DNA of 45,410 nucleotides from Sheuella sp. (GTDB lineage Bacteria; Pseudomonadota; Gammaproteobacteria; Burkholderiales; Burkholderiaceae_B), in contig JAUSCY010000059.1 in assembly GCA_030650995.1 (NCBI GenBank), forward strand, positions 1-45,410. The letters run 5' to 3'. Positions 1 to 8,750 of this stretch are shown here, piece by piece. Within the stretch, counting starts at the first letter, position 1. The number at the start of each line of letters is the position of its first letter. The position numbers and the translations under genes were made by a program. Below the pieces are notes generated by a model. It was not told the DNA's origin, made no database searches, and saw only the letters and a list, made by a program, of their open reading frames with translations.

Positions 1-576
1 CAATTTGAAAATTCACAACGCGCCGCCAAACGGTTGATGGTAATTATCCCTCTCACTGTTTTACTGATTTTTTCGTTGCTGTTCTGGGCATTTAAATCAA
101 TCAGGCTGGCAAGCCTTGTACTTGGGATGTTGCCCTTTACCTTGATCGGAGGCCTGGCAGCGCTGGGCCTGGCAGGACTGAATCTCTCTGTTTCAGCCGC
201 CGTTGGTTTTATCGCTGTTGCGGGTATTGCAGTACAAAACAGCGTCATCATGGTTGAAGAAGTATTGCTGCGTGTACGAGACGGAGAGACCAGTTCAAAA
301 GCGATTCTGGATGGAGCGGTGTCGAGGTTGCGTCCGATTCTGATGACTGCACTGATGGCAGGACTTGGTCTTTTACCCGCTGCGCTCTCCCAAGGGATTG
401 GTAGTGAAACCAATCGACCTTTTGCCTGCGTAATTGTCGGTGGCATTGCCACCGGTACGATATTTATGCTTTTTATACTACCCGCAGCGCTGCGCCTGTT
501 TGGTAATTTTCTTGAAGTTGGTGATGTTGACGACTTAGACGCTATGGACACTGCGGGGTCCACATATCATGCTTAA
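1..576 (+). CDS. RND efflux pump inner-membrane subunit, C-terminal fragment (CzcA/CusA-like)
   Basis: The reading frame is open from base 1, so the gene starts before the window and only its last 191 codons are seen. RND pumps use the proton gradient to drive substrates from the periplasm or inner membrane out through a tripartite channel. The fragment carries about five hydrophobic segments, matching the last membrane bundle (TM8-TM12) of the roughly 1,040-residue family. The entry segment QFENSQRAAKRL and the stretch VGFIAVAGIAVQNSVIMVEE resemble the heavy-metal-efflux (CzcA/CusA) branch, but the substrate cannot be fixed from this end. The stop overlaps the start of the outer-membrane channel gene by 8 bp, so the two are translationally coupled. 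RND membership is very likely; metal specificity is inference. Confidence 0.88.
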   Translation, partial: QFENSQRAAKRLMVIIPLTVLLIFSLLFWAFKSIRLASLVLGMLPFTLIGGLAALGLAGLNLSVSAAVGFIAVAGIAVQNSVIMVEEVLLRVRDGETSSKAILDGAVSRLRPILMTALMAGLGLLPAALSQGIGSETNRPFACVIVGGIATGTIFMLFILPAALRLFGNFLEVGDVDDLDAMDTAGSTYHA

Positions 577-2200
577 GAATCAAATGCATACGCACAGCAT
601 AAAGCCGCTCTTTTCAGCTTTATTAGCATTCTTTGCGAGTAGTCCTGTTCGACACAGTCACGCTGTTGCACTTTGCGCGCTGTTAGCCGGATGCGCTGTG
701 GGACCAGACTACGTTCGCCCTGCCTTACCCGACTCCAAGGCTTACTCAACAACCGCATTACCTGCTCAAACAGATTCTGCGTCGGTACAAACGGGTGCGG
801 CACAGCGGTTTGTAATTGAAAGTGATATTCACAATGACTGGTGGACGTTATTTCAATCAAAGGAGCTGAATGATCTGATTGAAAAGTCATTCCTGGCTAA
901 CCCGAATATTGAGGTTGCAAAACGCGCACTTAAAGTTGCACAGGAAGGTGTCTATGCTCAACAAGGTTTTTTCTTTCCTACTGTAGCGGCCAATTACACA
1001 CCTACCCGCACCAAAATTGCGGGTAACCTGAGCTCGAGTGCGCCTGGCATACAGGGTGATGGAACCCTGATCCAGGGTTATCAAGGCACGCCGGCCAATG
1101 AAGGCGGTACGGCGCCTTTTAATGGTTCAACACTCTACAACTTCCATACGGCTCAGCTGACTGTTGGGTTTGTACCAGACGTATTTGGTGCAAACAGGAG
1201 AATGGTTGAGACTGCACAGGCGCAAACGAACGTTCAGCGTTTACAGTTGCAAGCAAGCTACATCACGCTTGCAACCAATATTGTTGCCTCTGCTGTCCAG
1301 GATGGACTGCTTAGAAAGCAGATTTCTATTACGCAAGAAATGATCGAAGCCAACACCACCTCCGTTGAGCTCGTCAGACGTCAGCATAAAGCGGGATTTG
1401 CGTCATTGCTTGATTTGTCGATGCAACAGAGTGCATTGAACCAAGTCAAACAGTTACTCCCCCCGCTTCAAAAGCAATTTGAGCAAAATCGAGACTTACT
1501 CCGTGTTCTTGCAGGACTCACTCAGGATCAGGAAGTGCCAGCCTTCAATCTGGATGCCTTCAAACTTCCCGAAGAACTGCCGTTGACTTTACCTGCAAAA
1601 CTGATCGAACAACGCCCAGATGTGCGTGTGGCAGAAGAGCAGTTACGCGCTGCAAACGCGCAGATTGGGGTCGCTCGGGCAGCAAGGCTTCCTCAATTCC
1701 TGATTAACGGATCTATTGGCGGCGCTGCAGCGAATTTTGATCAGATGTTCTGGAGCGGAAGTGGCGCATTCTTTCAGTTGATGCTGGGAATTACTCAGCC
1801 AATATTTGATGGCGGCACACTCATGCATCGTGAATATGCAGCGACTGAGACGCAGAAACAGGCGGCGGCACAATATCGCGCCATAGTGCTGACCGCTTTT
1901 CAAAACGTAGCGGATACACTTCATGCCATATCCTCTGATGCTCAAGCCTTGAGCGTGGCAAACGATTTGACTACGGCCTCGCGTGCGACATACGACCTGA
2001 CAGGACGACAGCACGCCAGTGGCTATCTGGATCGTCTCGCACTGATCAACGCCCAACAGACCTACCGACAAGCGCTACTGAGCCTGTCACAAGCCCAGGC
2101 AAGTCGCCTGGGCGATACTGCCGCGCTATTTCAAGCGCTTGGCGGTGGCTGGTGGAATCGCTCAGGGAGCGAGCAATCCGTTGATGTAGCCATCAATTAA
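569..2200 (+). CDS. RND outer-membrane channel lipoprotein (NodT/OprM-type OMF)
   Basis: This 543-residue protein is the outer-membrane exit duct for the RND pump encoded just upstream, with which it overlaps by 8 bp. A long N-terminal signal ends in the lipobox LLAGC with the acylated cysteine near residue 42, followed by AVGPDYVRP, the usual start of mature OprM/NodT-type lipoproteins. The paired OEP repeats are visible, for example the central LIEQRPDVRVAEEQLRAANAQIGVARAA and the terminal QTYRQALLSLSQAQASRLGDTAALFQALGGGWW, which is characteristic of the family. The signal is longer than usual (about 41 residues); M6 is an alternative start. The 3' end overlaps the convergent DUF945 gene by 39 bp. 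The periplasmic adaptor should lie upstream, outside the window. Confidence 0.93.
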   Translation: MLKNQMHTHSIKPLFSALLAFFASSPVRHSHAVALCALLAGCAVGPDYVRPALPDSKAYSTTALPAQTDSASVQTGAAQRFVIESDIHNDWWTLFQSKELNDLIEKSFLANPNIEVAKRALKVAQEGVYAQQGFFFPTVAANYTPTRTKIAGNLSSSAPGIQGDGTLIQGYQGTPANEGGTAPFNGSTLYNFHTAQLTVGFVPDVFGANRRMVETAQAQTNVQRLQLQASYITLATNIVASAVQDGLLRKQISITQEMIEANTTSVELVRRQHKAGFASLLDLSMQQSALNQVKQLLPPLQKQFEQNRDLLRVLAGLTQDQEVPAFNLDAFKLPEELPLTLPAKLIEQRPDVRVAEEQLRAANAQIGVARAARLPQFLINGSIGGAAANFDQMFWSGSGAFFQLMLGITQPIFDGGTLMHREYAATETQKQAAAQYRAIVLTAFQNVADTLHAISSDAQALSVANDLTTASRATYDLTGRQHASGYLDRLALINAQQTYRQALLSLSQAQASRLGDTAALFQALGGGWWNRSGSEQSVDVAIN

Positions 2201-3445
2201 TGAAATTTCATTACTGACGTCACGGGTTTTACCATTTGCTTTAAAGGTTTTACCCGTGAATTCAAAGCTGGATTTCAACCCCTCTTTGGAGTCTGTCGCC
2301 AGCCCCATCATCAGTGCCATCATTTTTTGCGCATTATCAACAGCCTTACCCTTGGCAAGCAGCTGACCTGATGCACGTAATGATTTGACAGCTGAGAACT
2401 CACTCAGCGCAGGATTGTCAGATTGCAGGAATTCAACCTTGACATCGCCACTGATTGAGCCAGAATTCACTTGAGCAGAAATTTTCGGTAAGGCGATGGT
2501 GAATCCCTGATTAAATAATTTACGTGCAGCTGCTTTGGCACGTGATTGCTCATCAGCTGTCAGGGACTGAAAATCATCTGAATCGCTTGCGATACCTGAA
2601 AGCGTATCAATGCTCGATACGTCCAGGCCTGACAAGGTCAGATCAATAGCTAGATCGCGAATTTTCTGTCCAGCTGCAGTCAGACTAGCGAGCTTGTGAT
2701 TCACGGTCAGGTCGATCCGGTCGTTTCTTTCAACGACTGTCGTTTGGACGCCCATTCCCTCAGCCGTTCCTTCCTTTGTACTGAGTTTGTTCACAGCGAA
2801 TTCAAAACTGCCTATTCCTCTGCTGCGATTAGTGAAGTCAGCTTTAGCGCTCACACCTTCAATATCCAATGGCATTCCATCGGTCAGCATACTGATACGG
2901 TCTGTTTTCCAGTCAAAGGAGACTGCTTGCCCCGCCCAGGAAAACTGACCACTGGAGGGTGAAATATTGAGTCGATCTTTTCCATCACGCATCACGAGTT
3001 CAGGCATTTTAAGTGACGTCAGTGCCTTGCCTGCATAACCGAGCTGGCCTTTGCCTTGCAACGCGAGCTCAGAACCAAACAGACGGTTGACTTCAACACC
3101 ATACTCACCCGAGGGTTTCATATTCCAGTTAAAGCGCATGGACGATGCAGGCAGCAGTAAGTTTGAAATTCGATAGTCAACAACAACGGAAAATTTTTGT
3201 TTGCCCGTAGAGGCATCGGCTCCGAGTTCGTTAAATCTGATTTCAAACTGACCCTGAGAATGAAAAAGACTTTGTTCATGCTTTAAATTCACCAAACGTA
3301 ATTTCTTCTGTTTGGTCGTTTGCTCAACTAAGGTCGAGATCCATTTCTCGGTGGTTCTGCCCACATAAATACTGGCGCCGAGCCAGGCTGCGCAGACAAG
3401 CAGTACGAGCGAGACGAGTGTGATTCCGATTTTTTTCATAGACAT
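2162..3445 (-). CDS. DUF945 / YdgA-family protein
   Basis: A 427-residue protein with an N-terminal signal anchor (MSMKKIGITLVSLVLLVCAAW) followed by a long, mostly polar beta-rich region. This looks like the YdgA/DUF945 family of envelope proteins, whose role is poorly defined. I chose the ATG at 3445, which lies 4 bp after the proC stop, because the frame upstream of it is proC antisense-frame sequence and the hydrophobic anchor begins here; the ATG at 3439 (MKKIG) is equally possible. It is the last gene of a ridA-to-proC minus-strand run. Its 3' end overlaps the convergent efflux lipoprotein gene by 39 bp. Family assignment is fairly sure; function is unknown. Confidence 0.72.
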   Translation of the reverse strand: MSMKKIGITLVSLVLLVCAAWLGASIYVGRTTEKWISTLVEQTTKQKKLRLVNLKHEQSLFHSQGQFEIRFNELGADASTGKQKFSVVVDYRISNLLLPASSMRFNWNMKPSGEYGVEVNRLFGSELALQGKGQLGYAGKALTSLKMPELVMRDGKDRLNISPSSGQFSWAGQAVSFDWKTDRISMLTDGMPLDIEGVSAKADFTNRSRGIGSFEFAVNKLSTKEGTAEGMGVQTTVVERNDRIDLTVNHKLASLTAAGQKIRDLAIDLTLSGLDVSSIDTLSGIASDSDDFQSLTADEQSRAKAAARKLFNQGFTIALPKISAQVNSGSISGDVKVEFLQSDNPALSEFSAVKSLRASGQLLAKGKAVDNAQKMMALMMGLATDSKEGLKSSFEFTGKTFKANGKTRDVSNEISLIDGYINGLLAP

Positions 3446-3449
3446 TAAT

Positions 3450-4283
3450 TTAATTTCCAAATTCTTTTGATAATTCAGCCGCGCGAACATCAGCTGCCCG
3501 CATTGCCTGTTTGACGATCGAAGTGAAGTTATTATTCCTGAATACATCTAGCGCAGCAGCTGTCGTCCCGCCCTTGGAGGTGACACGCTCACGTAATACG
3601 GAAGGTGAATCAACAGACGCTATTGCAAGCTCGGTCGATCCGGCAAGCGTTGCAAGGGCAAGTTTTCTGGCTTGCTCGGCAGAGAGTCCTAGCTCTACAG
3701 CACCTTCAATCAGTGACTCGAGAAAAAGAAAAACATAGGCAGGACCTGAACCTGAAAGAGCGGTCACCGCATCAATGGATTGATCACTATCCACCCAGAC
3801 TGCCTGACCGACAGCGCTGAGCAGATTGGTCGCCAGATGACGTTCGGATGTTGATAGAGCAGCTGGTGCAGCCATCCCTGTCACACCTGCAGCAACGAGT
3901 GCCGGAGTATTAGGCATGCAACGAACGACATGGCTATAGCCCTCTGAAGCACTGCCGAGCCATGTAGAAAGCGAATCAATCGAAATCCCTGCTGCGATAC
4001 TAATCACCAGCGTGTCCGACCCAATGAATGGTCGGGTTGAGAGCACGACTTCGCGCATCTGCTGTGGTTTCACAGCATAGACCCATACCGCATAGGTTGA
4101 TAAGAGTGAATCTGGTCCAGATGCCACATTCACGCCGCGCGCTTGCCACTGTGCACGTAGTGGCTCTGAAAGTTCAATAATTAAAATCTGCGATGCCGGA
4201 CAGCCTTGATTCAGCCAGCCTGACACCAGGGCGTTGGCCATATTGCCACCACCGATAACTGCTATAGAAGGAAAATTATTCAT
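3450..4283 (-). CDS. proC: Pyrroline-5-carboxylate reductase
   Basis: ProC reduces 1-pyrroline-5-carboxylate to L-proline with NAD(P)H, the last step of proline synthesis, in the cytoplasm. The 277 residues match the family length. The N-terminal Rossmann loop is AVIGGGNMANALVSGWL, the middle has VRCMPNTPALVAAGVTGM, and the C-terminal dimer/substrate domain contains the hallmark ALSGSGPAYVFLFLESL followed by RERVTSKGGTTAAAL. It sits 13 bp downstream of ubiA and 4 bp upstream of the DUF945 gene, so it is probably co-transcribed. Nothing is missing. Confidence 0.97.
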   Translation of the reverse strand: MNNFPSIAVIGGGNMANALVSGWLNQGCPASQILIIELSEPLRAQWQARGVNVASGPDSLLSTYAVWVYAVKPQQMREVVLSTRPFIGSDTLVISIAAGISIDSLSTWLGSASEGYSHVVRCMPNTPALVAAGVTGMAAPAALSTSERHLATNLLSAVGQAVWVDSDQSIDAVTALSGSGPAYVFLFLESLIEGAVELGLSAEQARKLALATLAGSTELAIASVDSPSVLRERVTSKGGTTAAALDVFRNNNFTSIVKQAMRAADVRAAELSKEFGN

Positions 4284-4296
4284 TCATTATCCAGAA

Positions 4297-5166
4297 TCAG
4301 CGAAACACTGTTTCGACAAAAATACCTGCAAACACTGCACAACCAAACCAGGTGTTGTGTAGAAAAGCCTTAAAACAAGCCATGCGATCACGGCCACGTA
4401 TCCAGTAAAGATGAATGAGGGCAATGACACCCGCACAACCCAAACCTATCCAGTAAAACATACCCCATCCGAACAGATGGCCTGAGATCAAGAGCAAAAC
4501 AATCGTCAGTAAATAAAATACACCAACAAAAAAGATATCGTACTGACCAAAGGTAATGGCAGAGGTTTTCAGACCCAGTCTGACATCATCATCTCGATCA
4601 ACCATCGCGTATTCTGTATCGTAAGCGATAGCCCAACAGACGTTCGCCAATAGCATCAGCCAGGCTGCAAGTGGAATCATATGCTGGATTGAAGCGAATC
4701 CCATCGGGATACCAAAACCGAAAGCAATACCGAGATAAGCTTGCGGAATAGCAAAAAACCTTTTGAATAAAGGATATGTCACGGCCAGCACTGCGGCCAC
4801 CAGCGCAAGAAGCCAGGTTAAACCATTAAGGGGAAGAATCAGCAGCAAGCTGATCGCGCCAAGAACAACGGCAACGCCAATCGCCTCTTTGGACTGAATT
4901 AAACCAGCAGTGAGTACGCGGGACTCCGTGCGTTTAACGTGGAGATCGACATCGCGGTCAAAGTAATCATTCAGTGCACATCCTGCTGAACGCATCAGCA
5001 CTGTACCAGCCACATAGATAAAAAAAACAGGCCACGCAGGCCAGCCATCACTTGCGGCAAAAAGTGCCCACAGCGTCGGCCAAAGCAGCAACATGATACC
5101 AATGGGTTTATCCAGACGTATCAGTTTGGCGTAGAGAGGCAAACGCGACCAGGAGAGGTTAAACAT
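4297..5166 (-). CDS. ubiA: 4-hydroxybenzoate polyprenyltransferase
   Basis: UbiA attaches the polyprenyl tail to 4-hydroxybenzoate, an early step of ubiquinone synthesis, in the inner membrane. The protein is strongly hydrophobic with about eight to nine membrane segments and has both Asp-rich motifs that bind Mg-prenyl diphosphate: NDYFDRDVD at about 66-74 and YDTEYAMVDRDDD at about 182-194. RLDKPIGIMLLLWPTLWALF near the N-terminus is typical. The open frame reaches 5235, but that would overlap oxyR; the ATG at 5166 gives the usual 289 residues and sits 23 bp after the oxyR stop. The ribosome-binding site is weak, so it may depend on upstream translation. Confidence 0.96.
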   Translation of the reverse strand: MFNLSWSRLPLYAKLIRLDKPIGIMLLLWPTLWALFAASDGWPAWPVFFIYVAGTVLMRSAGCALNDYFDRDVDLHVKRTESRVLTAGLIQSKEAIGVAVVLGAISLLLILPLNGLTWLLALVAAVLAVTYPLFKRFFAIPQAYLGIAFGFGIPMGFASIQHMIPLAAWLMLLANVCWAIAYDTEYAMVDRDDDVRLGLKTSAITFGQYDIFFVGVFYLLTIVLLLISGHLFGWGMFYWIGLGCAGVIALIHLYWIRGRDRMACFKAFLHNTWFGCAVFAGIFVETVFR

Positions 5167-5189
5167 ATAAAAATTTACCGTGAAAATTC

Positions 5190-6128
5190 TTAAGCGATTT
5201 TGCCATTGAGCATCGTAACGCCTTCGAGACCACAAGAATAAACGGCTTCTTTCAGCGCCTCGATTGAAGCAAGTCTTGGGAAACTCTTACGCCAGGCGAG
5301 CACAACACGCCGATCGGGAATTGGTTTATCGAAAGGAATATAACGTAGCAAGTCACTATTGCGGTCATGGGCCTTGACTGCAGACATTGGCATGACTGTA
5401 ATACCAATTCCCGCAGCCACCATGTGCCGGATCGTCTCAAGCGATGAACCCTCAAAGGTGCGCTGGATGCCTTCACTGGCAGCGGCAAATCTGGATAGTT
5501 CGGGACAGACCTCAAGGACCTGATCACGGAAACAGTGTCCTGAGCCCAGTAGCAACATATTCTGTAGTTTGAGGTCCTCGGCGGATACGGACGTACGTGA
5601 GGCCCAGGGATGATTCGTCGGGGTCACCACAACAAACTGTTCATCGTAAAGCGCGTGCGTGACGAGCCCCGTTTCGGGCAGAGGTAACGCCATGATTGCA
5701 CAATCAATTTCACCCTGGCGAAGGAGTTCAATCAGTCGCTGTGTAAAGTTTTCCTGCAGTATTAATGGCATCTGCGGCGTACGTTCAATTTGATTGGGTA
5801 CGAGCTTGGGTAACAGATAAGGACCGATGGTGTGTATGACACCCACACGCAAAGGGCCTGCAAGAGGATCATTGCCTAGTCTGGCGATTTCTTTGAGGTT
5901 CGCACTTTCCTCAAGTACTTTTTGCGCCTGGGAAACGAGTTGTTGTCCGACAGAAGTCACACCAACCTCTGTGCCTCCGCGCTCAAAAATAGTGACGCCT
6001 AGCTCATCCTCCAGTTTTTTAATGGCTACAGACAAAGTCGGCTGACTCACAAAACACGCCTCTGCTGCACGACCAAAGTGACGTTCACGTGCCACAGCCA
6101 CGATGTATTTAAGTTCTGTCAGCGTCAT
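5190..6128 (-). CDS. oxyR: Hydrogen-peroxide sensing LysR-type regulator OxyR
   Basis: A 312-residue LysR-type activator with an N-terminal winged helix (MTLTELKYIVAVARERHFGRAA, then SQPTLSVAIKKLEDELG) and a C-terminal sensing domain. The two redox cysteines fall at residues 199 and 208 in GHCFRDQVLEVC, the same numbers as in E. coli OxyR, followed by SLETIRHMVAAGIGITVMP. Peroxide oxidises this pair to a disulphide and the protein then activates catalase and peroxidase genes. The frame is open up to 6239 inside recG; the ATG at 6128 starts exactly at the conserved MTLTELKYI. It follows recG by 52 bp, an arrangement I recall from beta-proteobacteria. Confidence 0.96.
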   Translation of the reverse strand: MTLTELKYIVAVARERHFGRAAEACFVSQPTLSVAIKKLEDELGVTIFERGGTEVGVTSVGQQLVSQAQKVLEESANLKEIARLGNDPLAGPLRVGVIHTIGPYLLPKLVPNQIERTPQMPLILQENFTQRLIELLRQGEIDCAIMALPLPETGLVTHALYDEQFVVVTPTNHPWASRTSVSAEDLKLQNMLLLGSGHCFRDQVLEVCPELSRFAAASEGIQRTFEGSSLETIRHMVAAGIGITVMPMSAVKAHDRNSDLLRYIPFDKPIPDRRVVLAWRKSFPRLASIEALKEAVYSCGLEGVTMLNGKIA

Positions 6129-6180
6129 TTGATATATCCGTCTTGTTGTATCTGTAAATTTGAAAAAATCTGGAGGAGAC

Positions 6181-8235
6181 CTAACTACGTAAAAAATCCT
6201 CACGACCGCGCATCCATCGACTGAGGTGCCTCTCGACAATCTCAGGACTATGCTGCCTGAGATCTACCGCAACCTCTCGGGCAGCACGTACTAGCGCACT
6301 ATCGTGAGCAAGATCTGCGAATCGCAATAGCGCAACACCTGATTGTCTTGATCCCAGTAATTCACCGGGTCCCCGCAAATCAAGATCGCGCTGTGCGATT
6401 TCAAATCCATCCTGAGTTTCATACATCGCGCGTAATCTTTCACGCGCAATCATCGATAAGGGATGCTGAAACATCAATACACACACTGAACTGGCATGCC
6501 CGCGCCCTACCCGGCCTCTGAGCTGATGTAATTGCGCCAGTCCAAAGCGTTCCGCATGTTCAATCACCATTAATGAAGCATTGGGCACATCTACGCCAAC
6601 TTCAATTACGGTTGTGGCAACCAGTACCTGAATCAGCCCCTCTCGAAAGTCTTTCATGACTGCAGACTTTTCGGACGTTGTCAGTCTGCCATGTACAAGG
6701 CCTATTTTTAAACCGGAAAGCGCCTCAGACAAGGCCAGGTGCGTATCCACAGCTGTTTGTAATTCGAGTGCTTCACTTTCCTCAACCAGCGGGCAAACCC
6801 AGTAGGTCTGCTGACCATTGACTGCAGATTGCGCGATATGAGAAATAATTTCACCACGCCGTGAACTGGAGACGAGCTTTGTCAGCACAGGCGTGCGCCC
6901 TGGTGGAAGGCCCTCAATGGTGGACACCTCAAGGTCTGCATAAAAAGTCATGGCCAGAGTACGGGGAATAGGTGTCGCGCTCATCGTGAGCTGGTGCGGC
7001 ACCCAGTCCTGCGCATCCGGCTCGCCTTTGCGGGAGAGGGAAAGTCTCTGACCCACCCCGAACCGGTGCTGTTCATCAACAATGACTAGTCCGAGATTTT
7101 CAAAATCAACCGTTTCCTGAATCAGTGCCTGCGTCCCGATAATCAGGCGCGCCTGGCCGTTGCGGATAGCCTCCAGCGCAATTTTACGTGCCCGTGCAGT
7201 AATGCTGCCCGTCAGCCAACAGATACCGATGCCAAGCGGCTCAACCCAGGACTGCATTTTCTGAAAATGCTGCTGGGCAAGAATTTCCGTCGGCGCCATG
7301 ATGGCGACCTGCACCCCTGCTTCGATTGCCTGCAGGGCGGCCATCGCAGCGACGATTGTTTTGCCACTGCCTACATCGCCCTGAAGTAATCGGTACATAG
7401 GAAATTCGCGTGCAAGGTCATGGCTGATTTCAGCAACTACCTTATTCTGAGAGTCTGTCAGCTTAAAGGGCAAAGCACGGAGCAATCGCTGGCATAAATT
7501 TTCAGGATGATCACGCATGACAAGAGCACGGCTATGTTTGGCACGCCGCGCATCGCGTGCGGCTGCGAGCGAAAGCTGCTGGGCGAGTAGCTCATCAAAT
7601 TTAATGCGAATCCATGCCGGATGCGTATGTTCGATAAGTGCCTGAGCATCCATCTCAGGCGAGGGTGAGTGAAGCGTTTTAATTGCGGTATCAAATGACA
7701 GCAAGCCTAGTTTGTTTACCAGCGAAGCAGGCAGCGTATCCTCAAGCGAGACCTGCCCCAGCGCCAGAGAAATCGCTTTGCGCAAACTTGGCTGACTTAG
7801 TCCGTCGGTTGTCGGATAAACCGGCGTGAGCGCTGCAGGAAGTGGAGAATGGACCGCAGTAATTTTGGGATGAATAATCTCCAGCCCGTTGAATCCGCTG
7901 CGTACCTCGCCTCTCACGCGCCAGCGGCGACCAGGCTTCATTTGTTGCTGCTGACTCGGATAAAAAGTCAGCCAGCGCAGAAACAGTTCACCACTTTCAT
8001 CTCGTATCGTCGCCGTTAACTGTCGACGGGGTGATGATTTCACCTCCGAATCGATGACTTCGCCTTCAACCTGCGCGGACATCCCTCCCCTGAGCGTGCC
8101 AATGGAGGCAATAGCAGTTTCGTCCTCATAGCGCAGAGGAAGATGTAAAACAAAATCATGAGGATTGCGCAGCCCGAGCCGTTCAAACTTTTGTTGAACG
8201 AGCGTTCGTGTGTCGGCCTCGGGCTTGGCGCGCAT
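6181..8235 (-). CDS. recG: ATP-dependent DNA helicase RecG
   Basis: RecG remodels stalled replication forks and Holliday junctions. The 684 residues carry an N-terminal wedge/OB domain (about 40-180) and a superfamily-2 helicase core: Walker A GDVGSGKT at 286-293, MAPTEILAQQH, the DEQH box at 387-390 with RFGVGQR, TMSATPIPRTLAM, and the C-terminal HGRL, TTVIEVGVDVPNA and QLRGRVGRG motifs. The tail with the RDLDLRGPGELLGSRQSG motif is diagnostic of RecG. The gene starts 4 bp after the ridA stop and is followed by oxyR, so ridA-recG-oxyR is likely one transcript. Confidence 0.97.
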   Translation of the reverse strand: MRAKPEADTRTLVQQKFERLGLRNPHDFVLHLPLRYEDETAIASIGTLRGGMSAQVEGEVIDSEVKSSPRRQLTATIRDESGELFLRWLTFYPSQQQQMKPGRRWRVRGEVRSGFNGLEIIHPKITAVHSPLPAALTPVYPTTDGLSQPSLRKAISLALGQVSLEDTLPASLVNKLGLLSFDTAIKTLHSPSPEMDAQALIEHTHPAWIRIKFDELLAQQLSLAAARDARRAKHSRALVMRDHPENLCQRLLRALPFKLTDSQNKVVAEISHDLAREFPMYRLLQGDVGSGKTIVAAMAALQAIEAGVQVAIMAPTEILAQQHFQKMQSWVEPLGIGICWLTGSITARARKIALEAIRNGQARLIIGTQALIQETVDFENLGLVIVDEQHRFGVGQRLSLSRKGEPDAQDWVPHQLTMSATPIPRTLAMTFYADLEVSTIEGLPPGRTPVLTKLVSSSRRGEIISHIAQSAVNGQQTYWVCPLVEESEALELQTAVDTHLALSEALSGLKIGLVHGRLTTSEKSAVMKDFREGLIQVLVATTVIEVGVDVPNASLMVIEHAERFGLAQLHQLRGRVGRGHASSVCVLMFQHPLSMIARERLRAMYETQDGFEIAQRDLDLRGPGELLGSRQSGVALLRFADLAHDSALVRAAREVAVDLRQHSPEIVERHLSRWMRGREDFLRS

Positions 8236-8239
8236 AGAG

Positions 8240-8626
8240 CTAGATTACGACGATGGCTTCGACTTCGAACTGTGCACCCTTAGGCAGGCTCGCGACTCCG
8301 ATGGTGGAGCGTGCGGGAAAGGGTTCAGGTAAAAACTCAGCCATCAAACCATTCGCAATCGAAAATTTACCCAGATCTGTCAGAAACAGGGTCAGTTTTA
8401 CGATCTGCTCAAGGCTGCCACCTGCCGCTTCAATCACTGACTTCATATTCGCCAGAGACTGTCTGACTTGATCTTCGAATTCTTCAGAAATCATTTCTCC
8501 GGTTGCTGGCACAAGGCCAATCTGACCGGAAAGGTAAACAGTCTGACCTGAACTGGCTATAACGGCCTGTGAATAGGGGCCCACCGCAGCAGGTGCAGCA
8601 TTGGTATGTACGATTGTCTTGGACAT
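8240..8626 (-). CDS. ridA: RidA-family enamine/imine deaminase
   Basis: RidA (YjgF/YER057c/UK114 family) hydrolyses reactive 2-aminoacrylate-type enamines released by PLP enzymes. The 128 residues match the family. Motifs include the N-terminal AAPAAVGPYSQAVIASSGQTVYLSGQ, the FEDQVRQSLANMKSVIEAAG helix, and the C-terminal FPARSTIGVASLPKGAQFEVEAIV with the conserved Arg that binds the substrate carboxylate. A clear Shine-Dalgarno (AGGAG) lies about 7 bases before the ATG. It is the first gene of the minus-strand run through recG, oxyR, ubiA and proC, and is divergent from the iron importer. Confidence 0.96.
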   Translation of the reverse strand: MSKTIVHTNAAPAAVGPYSQAVIASSGQTVYLSGQIGLVPATGEMISEEFEDQVRQSLANMKSVIEAAGGSLEQIVKLTLFLTDLGKFSIANGLMAEFLPEPFPARSTIGVASLPKGAQFEVEAIVVI

Positions 8627-8680
8627 GGATAACTCCTAACTGTTAACTATTAGATTTTAACAACCAATAGCTTAAATCGA

Positions 8681-8710
8681 TAGATATTATTTAATTAAAA
8701 ATGATATGAT
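8681..8710 (+). promoter_or_regulatory. Candidate sigma-70 promoter of the iron importer operon
   Basis: A -10-like TATGAT at 8705-8710 (5 of 6 to consensus) is preceded by TAGATA at 8681-8686 (4 of 6 to TTGACA) with an 18-bp spacer. The start point would fall near 8717, inside the Fur-like palindrome, the usual layout for a Fur-repressed gene. Prediction only. Confidence 0.45.
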
Positions 8711-8714
8711 ATTG

Positions 8715-8737
8715 CAAATACGAATCGATCTCATTTG
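8715..8737 (+). promoter_or_regulatory. Fur-box-like operator before the ferric-iron importer
   Basis: A 23-bp imperfect palindrome has outer arms CAAAT and ATTTG and an inner core close to the GAATNATTCTCATT style of beta-proteobacterial Fur sites. It ends 13 bp before the ATG of the binding-protein gene and overlaps the predicted start point. Fur with ferrous iron would block transcription here when iron is plentiful. The match is by eye and imperfect; the iron-transport context raises its likelihood. Confidence 0.5.
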
Positions 8738-8750
8738 AATTGTCAATATC

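Noticed and set aside
3450..3547. Extended N-terminus of the DUF945 frame inside proC
   Set aside because: The hydrophobic anchor starts at MSMKK (3445), 4 bp after the proC stop; the longer version would overlap proC by about 100 bp without need.
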